Below, piece after piece: positions 24,114 through 34,956 of a stretch of 64,000 nucleotides of DNA (position 1 is the stretch's first letter; each line of letters begins with the position of its first letter). The position numbers were made by a program, and so were the translations under genes. Below the pieces are notes generated by a model that was not told where the DNA came from, did not search any database, and was given only the letters and a program-made list of their open reading frames with translations. Origin of the DNA: RYN-230 sp963704995 (lineage in GTDB: Bacteria; Actinomycetota; Actinomycetes; Streptosporangiales; Streptosporangiaceae); NCBI GenBank assembly GCA_963704995.1, contig CAVPIM010000010.1, positions 310,001 to 374,000 on the forward strand, read 5' to 3'.

Positions 24114-27100
24114 TCAGCGCTTCAGGCCGTGCTCGATTGCCTCGATGATGCGCGGCCGCAGCTCGGCCACGCTGATGATGGCGTCCACCGAGCCGACCTC
24201 GACGGCGCGCTGGATGCTGTGCACGCGGTCGAACTCAGCGGCCGTCTCGCCCAGCTTCTCGGCGCGCACGGACGCCTGCACCTCGGCCAGCTCCGCCGTC
24301 AGCGCGGCCCGCTCGGCGCCGCTCACCTCGGCCAGCCGGGCCTGCAGCGACGTCACCCGCGGGTCGTTCGCCGTGCGGGTGCTGACCTCGCCGGCGAACA
24401 CGACCGCCGCGGCGGGGGCGCCGCCGAGGACGGAGGCGAACGAGCCCTCCAGGGCGAGCACCGTGATGGCCGGGTTCAGCGCCTTGGAGAACACCACGAA
24501 CGCGCCACCGTGATATCGGGAGATCACGGTGAATACGATCGGCCCGTCGAAGTTGACGATGGCCCGCCCGATCTCGGCGCCGTACTCCAGCTGCAGCCTG
24601 CGCATCGACTCCGGTGAGCCGTCGAAGCCGGAGAGGTTGGCCAGTACCACCAGCGGGCGGTTGCCGCTGGCCGCGTTGATCGCGCGCGCCGCCTTCTTCG
24701 ACGAGCGCGGGAACAGCGTGCCGGCCGTGTAGGTGTCCGGCCCGTCGGTGGGCGGGAAACCGCGGCGCGGCACCGAGCGTGACTCGATGCCGAGCAGGCA
24801 CACCGGACGGCCGCCTATCCGCACGTCCTGCACCACCGCCGTGTCTGCGTCCGCCATCCCCGCCCAGCGCTCCAGCACCGGGTGGTCCTGGTCGGACAGC
24901 GCCCGCATCACCGTGCGGATATCGAACGACTTCTTCCGGTCCGGGTTGTGCTCGGCCGAGAAGATCTGGCCCACCGTGGTGAAGTCGCTGCCGTCGATGA
25001 TGTGCGGATAATCCGACACGTCCCGGTCGGCCGGGTCGGTGGTGGGGGCGGGCCGCGGCGCGGGCTCACCCGGCACCACGTAGGTGTGCTCGTAGTGCGC
25101 CATCAGGATGTCGCGCGCTCCGGCCAGGTTCGGCGCCCAGTACTGGGCCTGCCCGTTCGGGCCCATCACCCGGTCGTAACCGCCGATGCCGAAGTTATCC
25201 TCGGCCGACACGCCGCCGGAGAAGTCCAGCGCCTGCTTGCCGGTGAGCACCATGGCCGAGTCTGGCGTCATCACCAGGATGCCCTTGGTGTGCATGAGCA
25301 TCGTGGCCTCGGCGTTCCAGTACGGCTGCGCGCCCACGTTGATCCCGGCGACGACGATGTTGATCTCGCCGCCCGCCTGGGTGAAATCGACGATCCGCTT
25401 GAGCGCGGCCGCCACCCAGTCCATGTTCTCGGTGCCCGACTCCATCGAGATCCGCGCGCCCGCCGAGAGCGCGAACCACTCCAGCGGCACTCCCTGGCGC
25501 TCGGCCAGGTCGAGCGCGGCGATCACGCGGGCGCACTCCGGCTCCGACAGGGCGCCCAGCGCCTTCGTCGGGTCGCCCAGCAGCAGCACGCGCTCGACGC
25601 CCCCGGGCACCAGCGTGGTCGGCGTGCTCACGACGCCGGCGACGATCGCGGCCGTGTTCCTGCCCCGCGGGCGGACCACCGGCACCAGCGCGCCGCCGTC
25701 ATCGAGGTCGTACTCGGCGAACCAGCCCTCGCCGGCCAGCATCCTGGCCAGCTCGTACGGGTAGATGTTGCCGCGGCGCGCCGCGCGCAGCACCTTCTGC
25801 CGGTAGTCGTCGAGCGGCTGCACCGGCTCAGCCGACGGCTGGCCCACTGAGAGCCGGACGCCGGCGCCGACGTCGTCGCGGATGGTCACGGCCACATCCG
25901 ACAGTTCACCCGTCTCCGGGTTGCGCCACCGGGCCAGGAAGAGGACCTCCTCCAGGCCCGCGCCGGCCGTGGTCGGCAGCACCCGCTGGACGAGCAGGTC
26001 CAGCTCGTCCATGGACAGCTCGACCGGCGGCCAGACGTAGATGACGACCCGGTTGGTGTCGAAGCGCCGCTGCGCCGGTCGCTGCGCCTGGACGGTACGG
26101 ATCGCGTGGAGGCAGGCGGCGAGCGCGTCCTCGGCCGCGGGCAGCGCGACGAGCCGTCCGTCGGCCTCACGAAGCGGGGTGAGGTCGCGCACCTGGGCCA
26201 TCGCGACCAGGCGTTCGTCGGCCGGGTTGGCCCGCGCGACGCACCTGAACAGGTACACCTCCTCATCCGCCGACGGCAGCCGGGTCAGGTCGAACTCCCG
26301 CAGCCGCTCCAGCTGCATGCGCTCCGCGACCCGCGGGTGCAGGCCCCGGATCAGCCGGTCCTCGCCGAACCCGGCCAGCCCCGCCCCGGCCAGCCCCGCC
26401 CCGGCCTCGCCGCGGCGGAAGGTGAAGTGATGGTGCATCAGCGCGCCGCCACCCCCGGCCACGGTGGTGGTGATCCGGTTGACGCACGCAGGCAGCGGCT
26501 CCGCCGTGATCACCTCGCCGAGCCGCGCCGCCATCGCGTCCACGTCCGGCTGGCCTGCCCACCGCACATAGACGTCGGCGACCACGTGCGCGCCGGCCGG
26601 GACGTCGGCGGCCAGCTCGCCGACGGCGCGCACGGCGTCGGCCAGCTGGGCGAAGTTGACGGCGGTGGTGACCACCCGGGCCTGGCTCCACGTGCTCGGC
26701 GGTGACGAACGTGCAGCCCGCGACGTCGCGTGAGCGGACGTCCGACAGGCCCTTGTTGCCGTAGTAGCGGCGGGTCAGCACCTCCAGCAGCGGCGCCGGG
26801 TCGGCGCCCGGACGGCCGATGCGCTGGCCGAGCAGCCGCACCAGTGGCTCGGAGACGGCGACCATCGCGGCGATCCGCGCGGCGCGGTCCGGCGAGTCCG
26901 GGTTCCGGTCGAGGTGACGCAGGTTCTGCCGCACCCCGGCGTAGACCTCGGCGCGGGCCCGGCGCAGCAGCGGCTGCGCGAACCAGCGGAACACCACGGC
27001 GCGGGCGAGGTCGCTCACCGACGGGTAACGCACCTGCGTGGCGGCCACGATGTGCTCCAGCGCCAGGCCGGCTTCCTCGCGCAGCGATTCCGCGGGCGGC

Positions 27101-29628
27101 GCCTCGGTGAGCCACTGGCGCAGCAGCGCCGACACGACCGCGACGTCGGCCGAGGCGCGCTGCTGGGCCAGGAAGATGCGGAAGACCGCCTCCTCCAGCT
27201 CCGGTGTGCGTTCCAGGCCCGCAACACCGTAATGGCCTAGCACCCGCCGCAGCCTGCCCTGGAACATCTCCGGCAGCCCGGCCCGCTCCACGTCGAGGCT
27301 CTGCAGGTAGGTGTGGAAGTACTCACGGGCGCTGTGCACCGGGTGCCCGGCGCTGACCTCCTCGCCGGCCTGCCTGTTGCGGGTCAGCTCGGACAGGTCC
27401 GCGAACATCTGGAGCAGCTCGACCTCCGCGGTCAGCGGCCGGCCGGACTCGCCCAGCTCGGCGCGCGCGGTGAGGTACCCGGCGAGCGTGCGGCGCTGGT
27501 CGTGCGGGTCGACATCGAAACCGAGCAGCAGGCTGCGCAGGTCCTGCAGGCCCCGCTCGGCGCGGTCGGCGGCCGACGCGGCGGCGGGCTCGGCAGGCAG
27601 CTCGATCTGGGCGGTCCCCTCCGGGCCGGCGGCCTCCGCTTCCATGCCCTCATCGGCCAGCGGCTCCAGGCGCAGCAGCGCCGCGCCCATCTCCACCTGG
27701 CTGCCGACCGAGACCGGCAGCTCCCGCACCCGGGCGCGGAAGGGCGAGCGCAGCACCGTCTCCATCTTCATGCTCTCCAGCACCAGGATCGGCGAGTTCG
27801 TGTCCACCTCGTCACCCACGGAGACCGGCGTCGCGACCACCAGCGCGGGCGCGGGGGAGCGGACGACGCCCCCTTCGTCGAGGCTGACGCGGTGGGTGAC
27901 GCCGTCCACCTCGACCAGGTGGATCGGACCGTTAGTGCTGGTAATGAGCCGGTAACGCTGGCCGTTCACGGTGATCTGGCCGCTGTAGGAGTCGAAGCGC
28001 TCGATGTCGGCGTCAGCCGGGTGCACATCGCCGCCGCCGCTGATGCCGACACGGAAGCGCTGGTGCCCGATGCGGGCCACGCTCACCCGGTAGGAGACGC
28101 CGCGGAGCTTGAGATCCAGCGGGCGGCTGGTCTCGTGGTGCACCTGCGGGCGGCCGCCGTGCGCGGTGGCGAGCAGCCGCTGCCGGGCGACCTCCTCCTC
28201 GTCCTCGTAGGCCTCGATGGACGCCGCGGCGAGCGCTATGGCGGAGTGCCTGCTGCTCACGAGCCTGCCCTCGGCGCGGACCCGGTCGATCCAGCCGGTG
28301 TCCGCGCTGGCGTCGATGACCTCGGGCTGGTCGAGCAGGTCGAGGACGAAGCTCTTGTTGGTGACACCGCCCTCGATGATCACGGTGGTCTCGCCCAGCG
28401 CACGGCGCAGCCGGGCGAGCGCCTGGCCGCGGTCGCTGCCGTAGGCGATGATCTTGGCGATCATCGAGTCGAAGTCGGCCGGGATGGTGTCACCCTCGCT
28501 GACGCCGGTGTTGACGCGGATGCCCGGGCCTGCGGGGAGCTGCAGGCGCACGATGCGGCCGGGGGAGGGGGCGAAGTCGCGGTCCGGGTCCTCGGCGTTG
28601 AGCCGCGCCTCGATGGCGTGCCCGGACTCCGCCGGCGGCGGGCCTTCCAGCCTGCCGCCCGCGGCGACGTGCAGCTGCAGCCGGACCAGGTCGGTGCCGG
28701 TAGTGACCTCGGTGATCGGGTGCTCGACCTGGAGCCGGGTGTTCACCTCGAGGAAGGCGAACAGCTTCTCCCCAGGGTGGTAGAGGAACTCGACGGTGCA
28801 GGCGCCGCGGTAGTCCACCGCCAGCGCGAGCCGCTCGGCCGACGCCTTCAGCCCGGCGATCTGCCCGGGGGCCAGCACCGGCGAGGCGGACTCCTCGATG
28901 ATCTTCTGGTTGCGCCGCTGCACCGAGCAGTCGCGGACGCCGAGCGCCCACGCCGTGCCCTGGCCGTCGGCGATCACCTGGACCTCAACGTGCCGTGCGC
29001 CCGTGACCAGGCGTTCCAGGAAGACGACGCCGCTGCCGAACGCGCGCAGCGCCTCCTGGCTGGTGCGCTCGTACGCTCCGGTGAGGTCTTCGGCCGAGGC
29101 GACCATGCGGATGCCGCGCCCGCCGCCGCCCGCGCTGGCCTTGAGCATCAGGGGGTAGCCGATCTCCGCACCGGCGCGCAGCGCGGCGTCGAGGCTCGCG
29201 ACCTCACCACGGCTCCACGGCGCGACCGGGACCCCGGTCTCCTCGGCGATCAGCTTCGCGCCGATCTTGTCGCCGAGCTTGCGCATCGCGTCCGCGCCGG
29301 GCCCGACGAAGGTGACGCCGACCTTCTCGCACAGTTCGGCGAACGCTGGGTCCTCGGCCACGAAGCCCCAGCCGACCCACGCGGCGTCGGCCCCGGTCTC
29401 GGCCAGGGCCCGCTCCAGCACGGCGAGGTCGAGGTAGGGGCGGGCCGAGGCCGGACCCAGCGGGTAGGCCAGGTCGGCCTCCCGGACGAAGGTCGCGGAC
29501 CGGTCCGCATCGGTGTAGAGGGCGACCGTCTCGATCCGGGTCCCGGTCTGCGCGGCAAGGTCCCGGACGGCGTGGATCAGCCGCATCGCGGCCTCCCCGC
29601 GATTCACGATGGCGACACGACTGAACAA
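24114..29628 (-). CDS. Giant multidomain acyl-CoA carboxylase (BC-BCCP-CT), frameshifted
   Basis: Two overlapping frames make one gene of about 1838 codons. Part 1 (29628 to about 26685) has biotin carboxylase (about 1-450: IVNRGEAAMRL, ATP-grasp KASAGGGGRGIRMV, EVNTRLQVEHPITE). It then has the biotin carrier motif ESMKM (Lys621) and a helical middle region. Part 2 (about 26685 to 24114) is the carboxyltransferase (GISVNVGAQP-type glycine loops, LSGFDGSPESMRRL, GGAFVVFSKALNP). The order resembles eukaryotic acetyl-CoA carboxylase. One extra base (or two missing) near 26685 breaks the frame between VTAEHVEP and RVVTTAVNFAQ. Both halves are otherwise well conserved, so an assembly indel is likely. 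The TTG start at 29628 follows GGGAGG. The product carboxylates acyl-CoA, giving a malonyl-CoA-type product. Confidence 0.85.
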
Positions 29629-30153
29629 CGACTGAGCCTCCCATGTACCTACGCGCAGCAGGCGACGTCCGATCCCCGGAGCGCCGCCTGCACTTGCCTG
29701 CCTACACCTTGCCCTCTTTCTGGCGGATACACCAATGTCGTGCATGGTGCAGGCCGGCGCGGCTGTGTTGTGGGAACCGGACAAAAAGCAGGCCGGCGGG
29801 GAAGGCTCCGGCGGCCTGAGCGGCTGCGTTGCGCTGACCTCGGGGGTGAGTGGCGGCCCGGGCCCGCCCGCCCCGCCGCCGGGCCCGCCCGCCCCGCCGC
29901 GGGCTCCGCACATCAGGACAATCGTCAGCGGAACCCGGCGACTGGTGCCTTTATCCGATTGCCGATAACGCAGGGCACCGCGGCCCAAAGTGCTTCAGCC
30001 GTGCCAACAATTTGCGGCGCCAGGGGTGTCGATTCCGGCGCAGCAGGCGGCCGCCCGCGAGCATCGTGTCAGGTCTTCCGCGAAAGGCATCGCAGAATTC
30101 ATGGAAGAACCCTTTCGGCGGAATGGCGGGGCATCGAGGCGAAAGGAACAGGA
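29629..30153. other. Divergent intergenic region with GC-rich tandem repeat
   Basis: This region separates the leftward carboxylase from the rightward sulfatase and should contain both promoters. A 21-bp unit beginning GGGCCCGCCCGCCCCGCCGC is present twice (29860-29880, 29881-29900). No gene or RNA is recognised here. Confidence 0.5.
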
Positions 30154-31826
30154 ATGGGTGAATCCAACGCTGGCCCGGGCGGGAGCGGCGCAACCCTAGG
30201 CAGGAGCGGCACGACCCCAGGCGATGGCGCGGCCCGCGGCGACGGGATGACCCGCGGCGAGCTGCTGAAGGCCGCTGCGGTCGCCGCGCCGGGGCTCCTG
30301 CTCGGCAGGGCGGCCGCCGCCGCGGCGGTCGCGCGCACCGGCCCGGCCCGGCGCCCCGGACGATCTCGCGGGATCAAGGGCATGAACGTGCTGCTCTTCC
30401 TGACCGATCAGCAGCGCGCCATCCAGCACTTCCCGCGGGGATGGAGCAGGCGGAACCTGCCCGGCATGACCCGCCTGCAGCAGCACGGCATGCTGTTCGA
30501 GAACGCCTTCACGAACGCGTGCATGTGCTCGCCTGCCCGCTCGACGCTGATGTCCGGCTACTTCCCGGCCCAGCACGGCGTGAAGTACACGCTGGAGCAG
30601 GACATGCCCGCCCCGCAGTACCCGCAGGTCGAGCTGTTGACCCGGTTCAAGAACCTGGCCAGCGTCTCGCGGGCGGCCGGCGACACGCCGGTCTACAAGG
30701 GGAAGTTCCACTGCAACAAGCCTGCCGCTGGCTCGGACTGGGTCCCCGAAGACGTCAACAAGTACGGCTTCACCCGGTGGAACCCGCCGGACGCGGGCGC
30801 CGACCAGAGCATCCCCGAAGAGGGCGGCGGCATCTACGACAACGACGGCCGCTTCATGAACTCAGAGGGCACAACGGAAGCGGGAACCGAGGGTGCCGTC
30901 CAGTACCTGCGCGACACGGCCGCGCAGAGCCAGCCTTTCTTCATGGTCGTATCCCTGGTCAACCCGCACGACGTGCTGTTCTACCCGGCGAGTTACGAGG
31001 CCGGGGGATACAACGGCAACTGGCTGGACGGCGAAATCGGCCTGCCGGCGACCGTCAACGAGGACCTGTTAACCAAGCCGACCGTCCAGGCGCAATTCCT
31101 GCGGATATTCAATTTCACCGGGCCGATCCCGACCCCGCAGATGAAGCGCAACTACCTGAACTTCTACGGCAACCTGATGAAGGCCTCAGACGAGTACCTG
31201 GTCAAGATCCTGAACACGCTGGAGGAGGGCGGCCTGCTGGAGAACACGCTCGTGGTCGCGACGGCCGACCACGGGGAGATGGGCACGGCCCACGGCGGCC
31301 TGCGCCAGAAGAACTTCAACTTCTACGAGGAAACGACCCGGGTCCCGCTGGTCTACTCCAACCCCCGCCTGTTCCCCCGGCCGCAGACCAACGATTCCAT
31401 CGTCTCGCACGTTGACTTCCTGCCCACTCTCGCGAGCCTGATCGAGACGCCGGCGCACGCCCGGGCCCGCTGGCAGGGGGTCGATTACTCCGATCAGATC
31501 CTGCGCCGTTCAGCGGCGCCGCCCCAGACCTACACGGTCTTCACCTACGACGACTGGCAGTCGGGGCAGGCCAGCGGTCCTTACCCGCAGCCGCCGAACC
31601 ACATCGTCAGCATCCGCGAGCACCGTTACAAGATCGCCCGCTACTACGACGCCGCGGGAAAGTCCCGCCCCAATGGGAAATGTATGACCTGAAGACCGAC
31701 CCGCTCGAACGTGCCAACCTGGCCTACCAGGGGTACCGGCGTACCCCCGAGCAGGAGCGGCAGTACAAGCGCCTGCGGCGCAAGCTCGCCCGCGTCGAGC
31801 GGACCCGGCTGCAGCCGCTGGGCTGA
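30154..31826 (+). CDS. Sulfatase (type I), frameshifted near its C-terminus
   Basis: This protein of about 557 residues has a hydrophobic, alanine-rich N-terminal segment (about 36-60: ELLKAAAVAAPGLLLGRAAA), probably an export signal. The catalytic domain shows LLFLTDQQRA (metal Asp85) and the formylglycine motif C125-S-P-A-R (NACMCSPARSTLMSG). It continues with YKGKFHCNK, the second metal site VATADHGEMG and FLPTLASLI. The frame stops at 31692 (KCMT). One base missing near 31672 would restore WEMYDLKTDPLERANLAY and RTPEQERQYKRLRRKLARVE to a TGA at 31824, matching the family C-terminus. ATG 30154 follows GAAAGGA. It is the second sulfatase in the window; no formylglycine-generating enzyme gene is seen. 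Confidence 0.88.
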
Positions 31827-31874
31827 TCCCGGGGCCTAGCCGACCCCCTGGTCCCGACAGGGCGGCCACGCCGC

Positions 31875-32729
31875 TCAGAGGCGGGCCAGGCGCTCGTTGG
31901 CCGCCGCCACCTGCTCATGATCGATCTCGAACCCGAGGTAGGAGCAGCCGAGCAGGCGGGCCGCCACCCCGGTGGTCCCGGACCCGCTGAACGGGTCGAG
32001 CACGATGACGTCCCGGCCCAGCTTCCCGTAGGCCTGGATGCACCGGCGCGGCAGCTCTTCGGGAAACCGGGAAAAGTGCTTCAGCCCGGTGAGCTTCTCG
32101 TTGCTGAATTCCCAGATGGAGCCGACCGGAGGCGCGGTGCGGAACGGATGCTGCTCCTGGCGGGCGAACAGGTAGATGGTCTCGTGCTGGCGGTGCGGCC
32201 GGCGGCACCTGCCTTCCGGCATCGGGTTGCGCTTGCGCCAGATCACCTCGCCGCGCAGCAGCCAGCCCGCGTCGCACATCGCGATGACGAGCCGGTAGGG
32301 CAGGGCGAGAAGGTTGCCGTACCGGAGCCACGGCTCGCCCGGGTCCAGGAAGGCTTTCCGCCGGTGCCGCGGCTTGACGTAGGCGGAGTTCGCCGGGTCG
32401 AGTCCGGCCCGGCCCGGTCCGAGGGTGCTGTAGGCGTGGTCCCCGGTGCGCCAGTTCACCGGGGTGTTGTACGCGTCGCCCACGTTGAGCCAGAGCAGGC
32501 CGTCCGGCTTCAGCTTCGGCAGCAGCGCGCCGAAGATCGCGGTGAGCTCGGCCAGGTAGGCACGCGGGTCAGCCTCCACGCCGTTGCCCTCGGACATGCG
32601 CTGGCCCCAGTACGGCGGGCTGGTCACCGTCACGTCGATGCCGTTGTCCGGCAGATCGGCGATCAGTTTCCGGCAGTCGCCCTCGGTGACCTCGTTCAGC
32701 GGGAAGCGACCCAGCGATGTGGCCGTCAC
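31875..32729 (-). CDS. Orphan DNA methyltransferase (beta class)
   Basis: This 284-residue methyltransferase has catalytic motif IV TSPPYW (residues 36-41) before the S-adenosylmethionine motif I DPFSGSGTTG (about 245-254). That order defines the beta class. The target-recognition region lies between them (about 90-230, including IWRKRNPMPEGRCRRP, IYLFARQEQHPFR). The SPPY form suggests N4-cytosine methylation, though N6-adenine cannot be excluded. No restriction endonuclease gene is adjacent, so it is an orphan and more likely has an epigenetic or protective role. A GTG start at 32729 is used. Confidence 0.88.
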   Translation of the reverse strand: MTATSLGRFPLNEVTEGDCRKLIADLPDNGIDVTVTSPPYWGQRMSEGNGVEADPRAYLAELTAIFGALLPKLKPDGLLWLNVGDAYNTPVNWRTGDHAYSTLGPGRAGLDPANSAYVKPRHRRKAFLDPGEPWLRYGNLLALPYRLVIAMCDAGWLLRGEVIWRKRNPMPEGRCRRPHRQHETIYLFARQEQHPFRTAPPVGSIWEFSNEKLTGLKHFSRFPEELPRRCIQAYGKLGRDVIVLDPFSGSGTTGVAARLLGCSYLGFEIDHEQVAAANERLARL

Positions 32730-32809
32730 CTCACGCTCCCGCCCGTCACCGGTAACCCACGCGTACTATAAACCGCCGCGCAGGCCCGGTGACGGTCCCG
32801 GCGCGCCGG

Positions 32810-33628
32810 TCAGACGCGGCGCCAGCGGGCCTCGGCCAGCCCGTAGATGCCGAACGCGATCAGGCCGAGCGCGGCGAGGATCAGCAGGAACTCACCGAAC
32901 GGCGCGTTGCGCAGGGTGTGCAGGGACGTGTCCAGGCCGCCCGCCTTGGACGCGTTGAAGGTGATGGCCGCGTCGATCACCAGCACCCCGGCCAGCGCGA
33001 ACACCAGCCCCCGGGCCACGGTCCCCACCGTGCCCAGCCGCTTCACCATCTTGCGGGTCTGCGGGCTCATCTCCCCGGTGCGCAGGTGCTTCATGAACTT
33101 GTGCCGGGCCCCCTCGACCACCAGGGCCAGGCCGGCGATCACGATGATCAGCCCGATGATCCCGATCAGGAAGCGCCCGCCGGCGTGATGCATGACGCTG
33201 GCCGTCACGTCCTGCTGCTGGCCGGACTGGTTGGTCTTCTTGCCCGTGATGACCTTGAAGGTCAGCACCGCGAAGGCGGCGTAGACCAGCCCGCGCACCA
33301 GGGACTTCAGGCGCGGCCCCGCGCCGTTGCCCTCGCCGGGGACGCCGAACGCGGCCTCGCTGAACCGCCACAGCGCGTAGCCCACGAAGCCGATGGCGAG
33401 CAGCCACAGGGCGACGAGGCCGAAGGGCTGGCTGGCCACCAGCTGCAGGGCGCCCTGCTGGTCAGCCTGCTTTCCGCCGTGGCCGATGGCGACCAGGAGG
33501 GCGACGATGCCGATGAGGATGTAAATGACGCCGCGGGCGGTCAGGCCTGCGCGGGCCAGTAGCTGGGCCGCGCGGCTGTCCGTGGCCCGCCGGGCCTTCA
33601 TGGACATACGCGCTGATGATGACGACAT
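32810..33628 (-). CDS. DUF1206 membrane protein
   Basis: This 272-residue protein has three tandem DUF1206 units, each of two transmembrane helices. Each begins with an 'AR.G..ARGxVYxxxG' signature: LARAGLTARGVIYILIGIVA (about 18), SLVRGLVYAAFAVL (about 107) and VGTVARGLVFALAGVL (about 195). Each ends 'GLxAFGxYxLxEAR.R' (FGIYGLAEARWRRV at the C-terminus). The family is common in actinomycetes and has no known biochemical function. GGAG eight bases before ATG 33628 supports the start; an upstream in-frame start adds 27 residues. Confidence 0.88.
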   Translation of the reverse strand: MSSSSARMSMKARRATDSRAAQLLARAGLTARGVIYILIGIVALLVAIGHGGKQADQQGALQLVASQPFGLVALWLLAIGFVGYALWRFSEAAFGVPGEGNGAGPRLKSLVRGLVYAAFAVLTFKVITGKKTNQSGQQQDVTASVMHHAGGRFLIGIIGLIIVIAGLALVVEGARHKFMKHLRTGEMSPQTRKMVKRLGTVGTVARGLVFALAGVLVIDAAITFNASKAGGLDTSLHTLRNAPFGEFLLILAALGLIAFGIYGLAEARWRRV

Positions 33629-33701
33629 CACTGTCTCCGCTCTCGGAAACCGGTCTCGGAAACCGGAAGAACAGCCCACCAAGTGCCCTCGCATCGCCGG
33701 T

Positions 33702-34229
33702 TCATGCACGGCTTCGGGCCCGGGGCCGGCGCCGCTGGCGGAGCAGCAGCCGGATCCGGCGCTCGGAGATCTGGTGCGTGTGATAGCTGAGCCACAGGCA
33801 CACGGCGGCCAGCGGGAGTTCCACCACGCCGCACAGCAGGAACGACTGCCAGCGCTCCTGCGCCGGGGTGGTCATGCAGTCGAACCACGCGTCCACGATG
33901 AGCAGCGTGGCGGTCGCCGACGCCGCGGTGCTCAGGTACCTCGACCGGCGCAGCGCGCAGTAGGCCGTGCTGGCCAGCCCCGCGAGCAGGATGACGTCGA
34001 ACCCGGCCCAGGCGATGTCGTAGTTCGGTGACAGCTGGCGGGACGGCAGCGACTTGGCGATGTACCCGATCCACGGCAGCAGGATCAGCGAGAACACCAC
34101 GAACGAGGGGCCGGCCCAGCGCACGAGCCGCGCGTCGTCGGTCAGTACCGCGTTCTCCGGCTCGGGGGCCGCCCCGACCAGGTGGTCGAGCCGGGCGAGC
34201 GGGTCCTGGGCATCGGGAGCTGGTTTCAC
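33702..34229 (-). CDS. Four-helix membrane protein, unknown
   Basis: This 175-residue protein has an acidic N-terminus (about 1-35). Four transmembrane segments follow, at about 42-62 (FVVFSLILLPWIGYIA), 72-92, 98-118 and 130-148 (FLLCGVVELPLAAVCLWLSY). The tail is very basic (RRIRLLLRQRRRPRARSRA). The motif LVRWAGPSFVVFS near the first helix and YDIAWAGFDVILL recur in actinobacterial hypothetical proteins. A GTG start at 34229 follows GGCGAGG. Its 3' end overlaps the upstream region of the DUF1206 gene, so the two may be expressed together. Confidence 0.75.
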   Translation of the reverse strand: MKPAPDAQDPLARLDHLVGAAPEPENAVLTDDARLVRWAGPSFVVFSLILLPWIGYIAKSLPSRQLSPNYDIAWAGFDVILLAGLASTAYCALRRSRYLSTAASATATLLIVDAWFDCMTTPAQERWQSFLLCGVVELPLAAVCLWLSYHTHQISERRIRLLLRQRRRPRARSRA

Positions 34230-34331
34230 CGTGTACCTCGCCGTCCCGGCCGGGCATGAGCCCGGGCCGCGTGCTGTTCGTGCTGTATATCAGGACTGCC
34301 GGACTACGGCTTACAGCGAAGGAACGCCACC

Positions 34332-34817
34332 GTGACCCTGCACGACATTCCGCTCACCACCCTGGATGGCCAGCCCACCTCGCTCGGTGACCTGCCGGGC
34401 ACCCTGCTCGTGGTCAACGTCGCGTCCAAGTGCGGCCTCACGCCGCAGTACGAGGGGCTGGAGCGGCTGCACGAGACGTACCGCGACCGCGGGTTCTCGG
34501 TCGTCGGCTTCCCCTGCAACCAGTTCGGCGGCCAGGAGCCTGGCACCGCCGATGAGATCGCGGAGTTCTGCTCGGCCACCTACGGGGTGAGCTTCCCGAT
34601 GCTGGAGAAGATCGAGGTCAACGGGCCGGGGCGGCACCCGGTGTACGAGGAGCTCACCGCGGTGCCCGACGCGGACGGCGAGGCGGGCGACATCCAGTGG
34701 AACTTCGAGAAGTTCCTGGTCGGCCCGGACGGGGCGGTCATCGCCCGGTTCCGCCCGCGCACCGACCCCGGGGACCCGGCCCTGGTCGCCGCGATCGAGG
34801 CGAACCTGCCCGGCTGA
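34332..34817 (+). CDS. Glutathione peroxidase-family thiol peroxidase
   Basis: This 161-residue enzyme has the peroxidatic Cys34 (VNVASKCGLTPQY), the Gln of FPCNQFGGQEPG (about 70) and the Trp-Asn of IQWNFEKFLV (about 129). Together these form the catalytic tetrad. The protein has cysteine rather than selenocysteine, and CGLTPQ with FPCNQF allows a second Cys. Actinomycetes lack glutathione, so the reductant is probably thioredoxin or a mycothiol system; this is family knowledge. It starts at GTG 34332. It detoxifies peroxides in the cytoplasm. Confidence 0.93.
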   Translation: MTLHDIPLTTLDGQPTSLGDLPGTLLVVNVASKCGLTPQYEGLERLHETYRDRGFSVVGFPCNQFGGQEPGTADEIAEFCSATYGVSFPMLEKIEVNGPGRHPVYEELTAVPDADGEAGDIQWNFEKFLVGPDGAVIARFRPRTDPGDPALVAAIEANLPG

Positions 34818-34956
34818 CGGCCCTTTTTTTCCCGCAACGAAAACCAGCCGGGGCCGCCCGGTCCGGGAGGATTCCCCGCTCCGGGCGTTCCGGGGGCCGG
34901 GGCATATCCTGCTCCGTGGAGAGCGTCACCTGCGGAGAGCTTTGGCGGAGGCAGTC

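Noticed and set aside
24114..29628. Programmed ribosomal frameshift in the carboxylase
   Set aside because: No slippery heptamer or downstream structure stands out, and similar single-base breaks occur in five unrelated genes, which favours indel error.
27313..30150. Plus-strand open frame of more than 900 codons upstream of the sulfatase
   Set aside because: It is the antisense of the carboxylase gene, an artefact of GC-rich third positions; only the part from 30154 is real.
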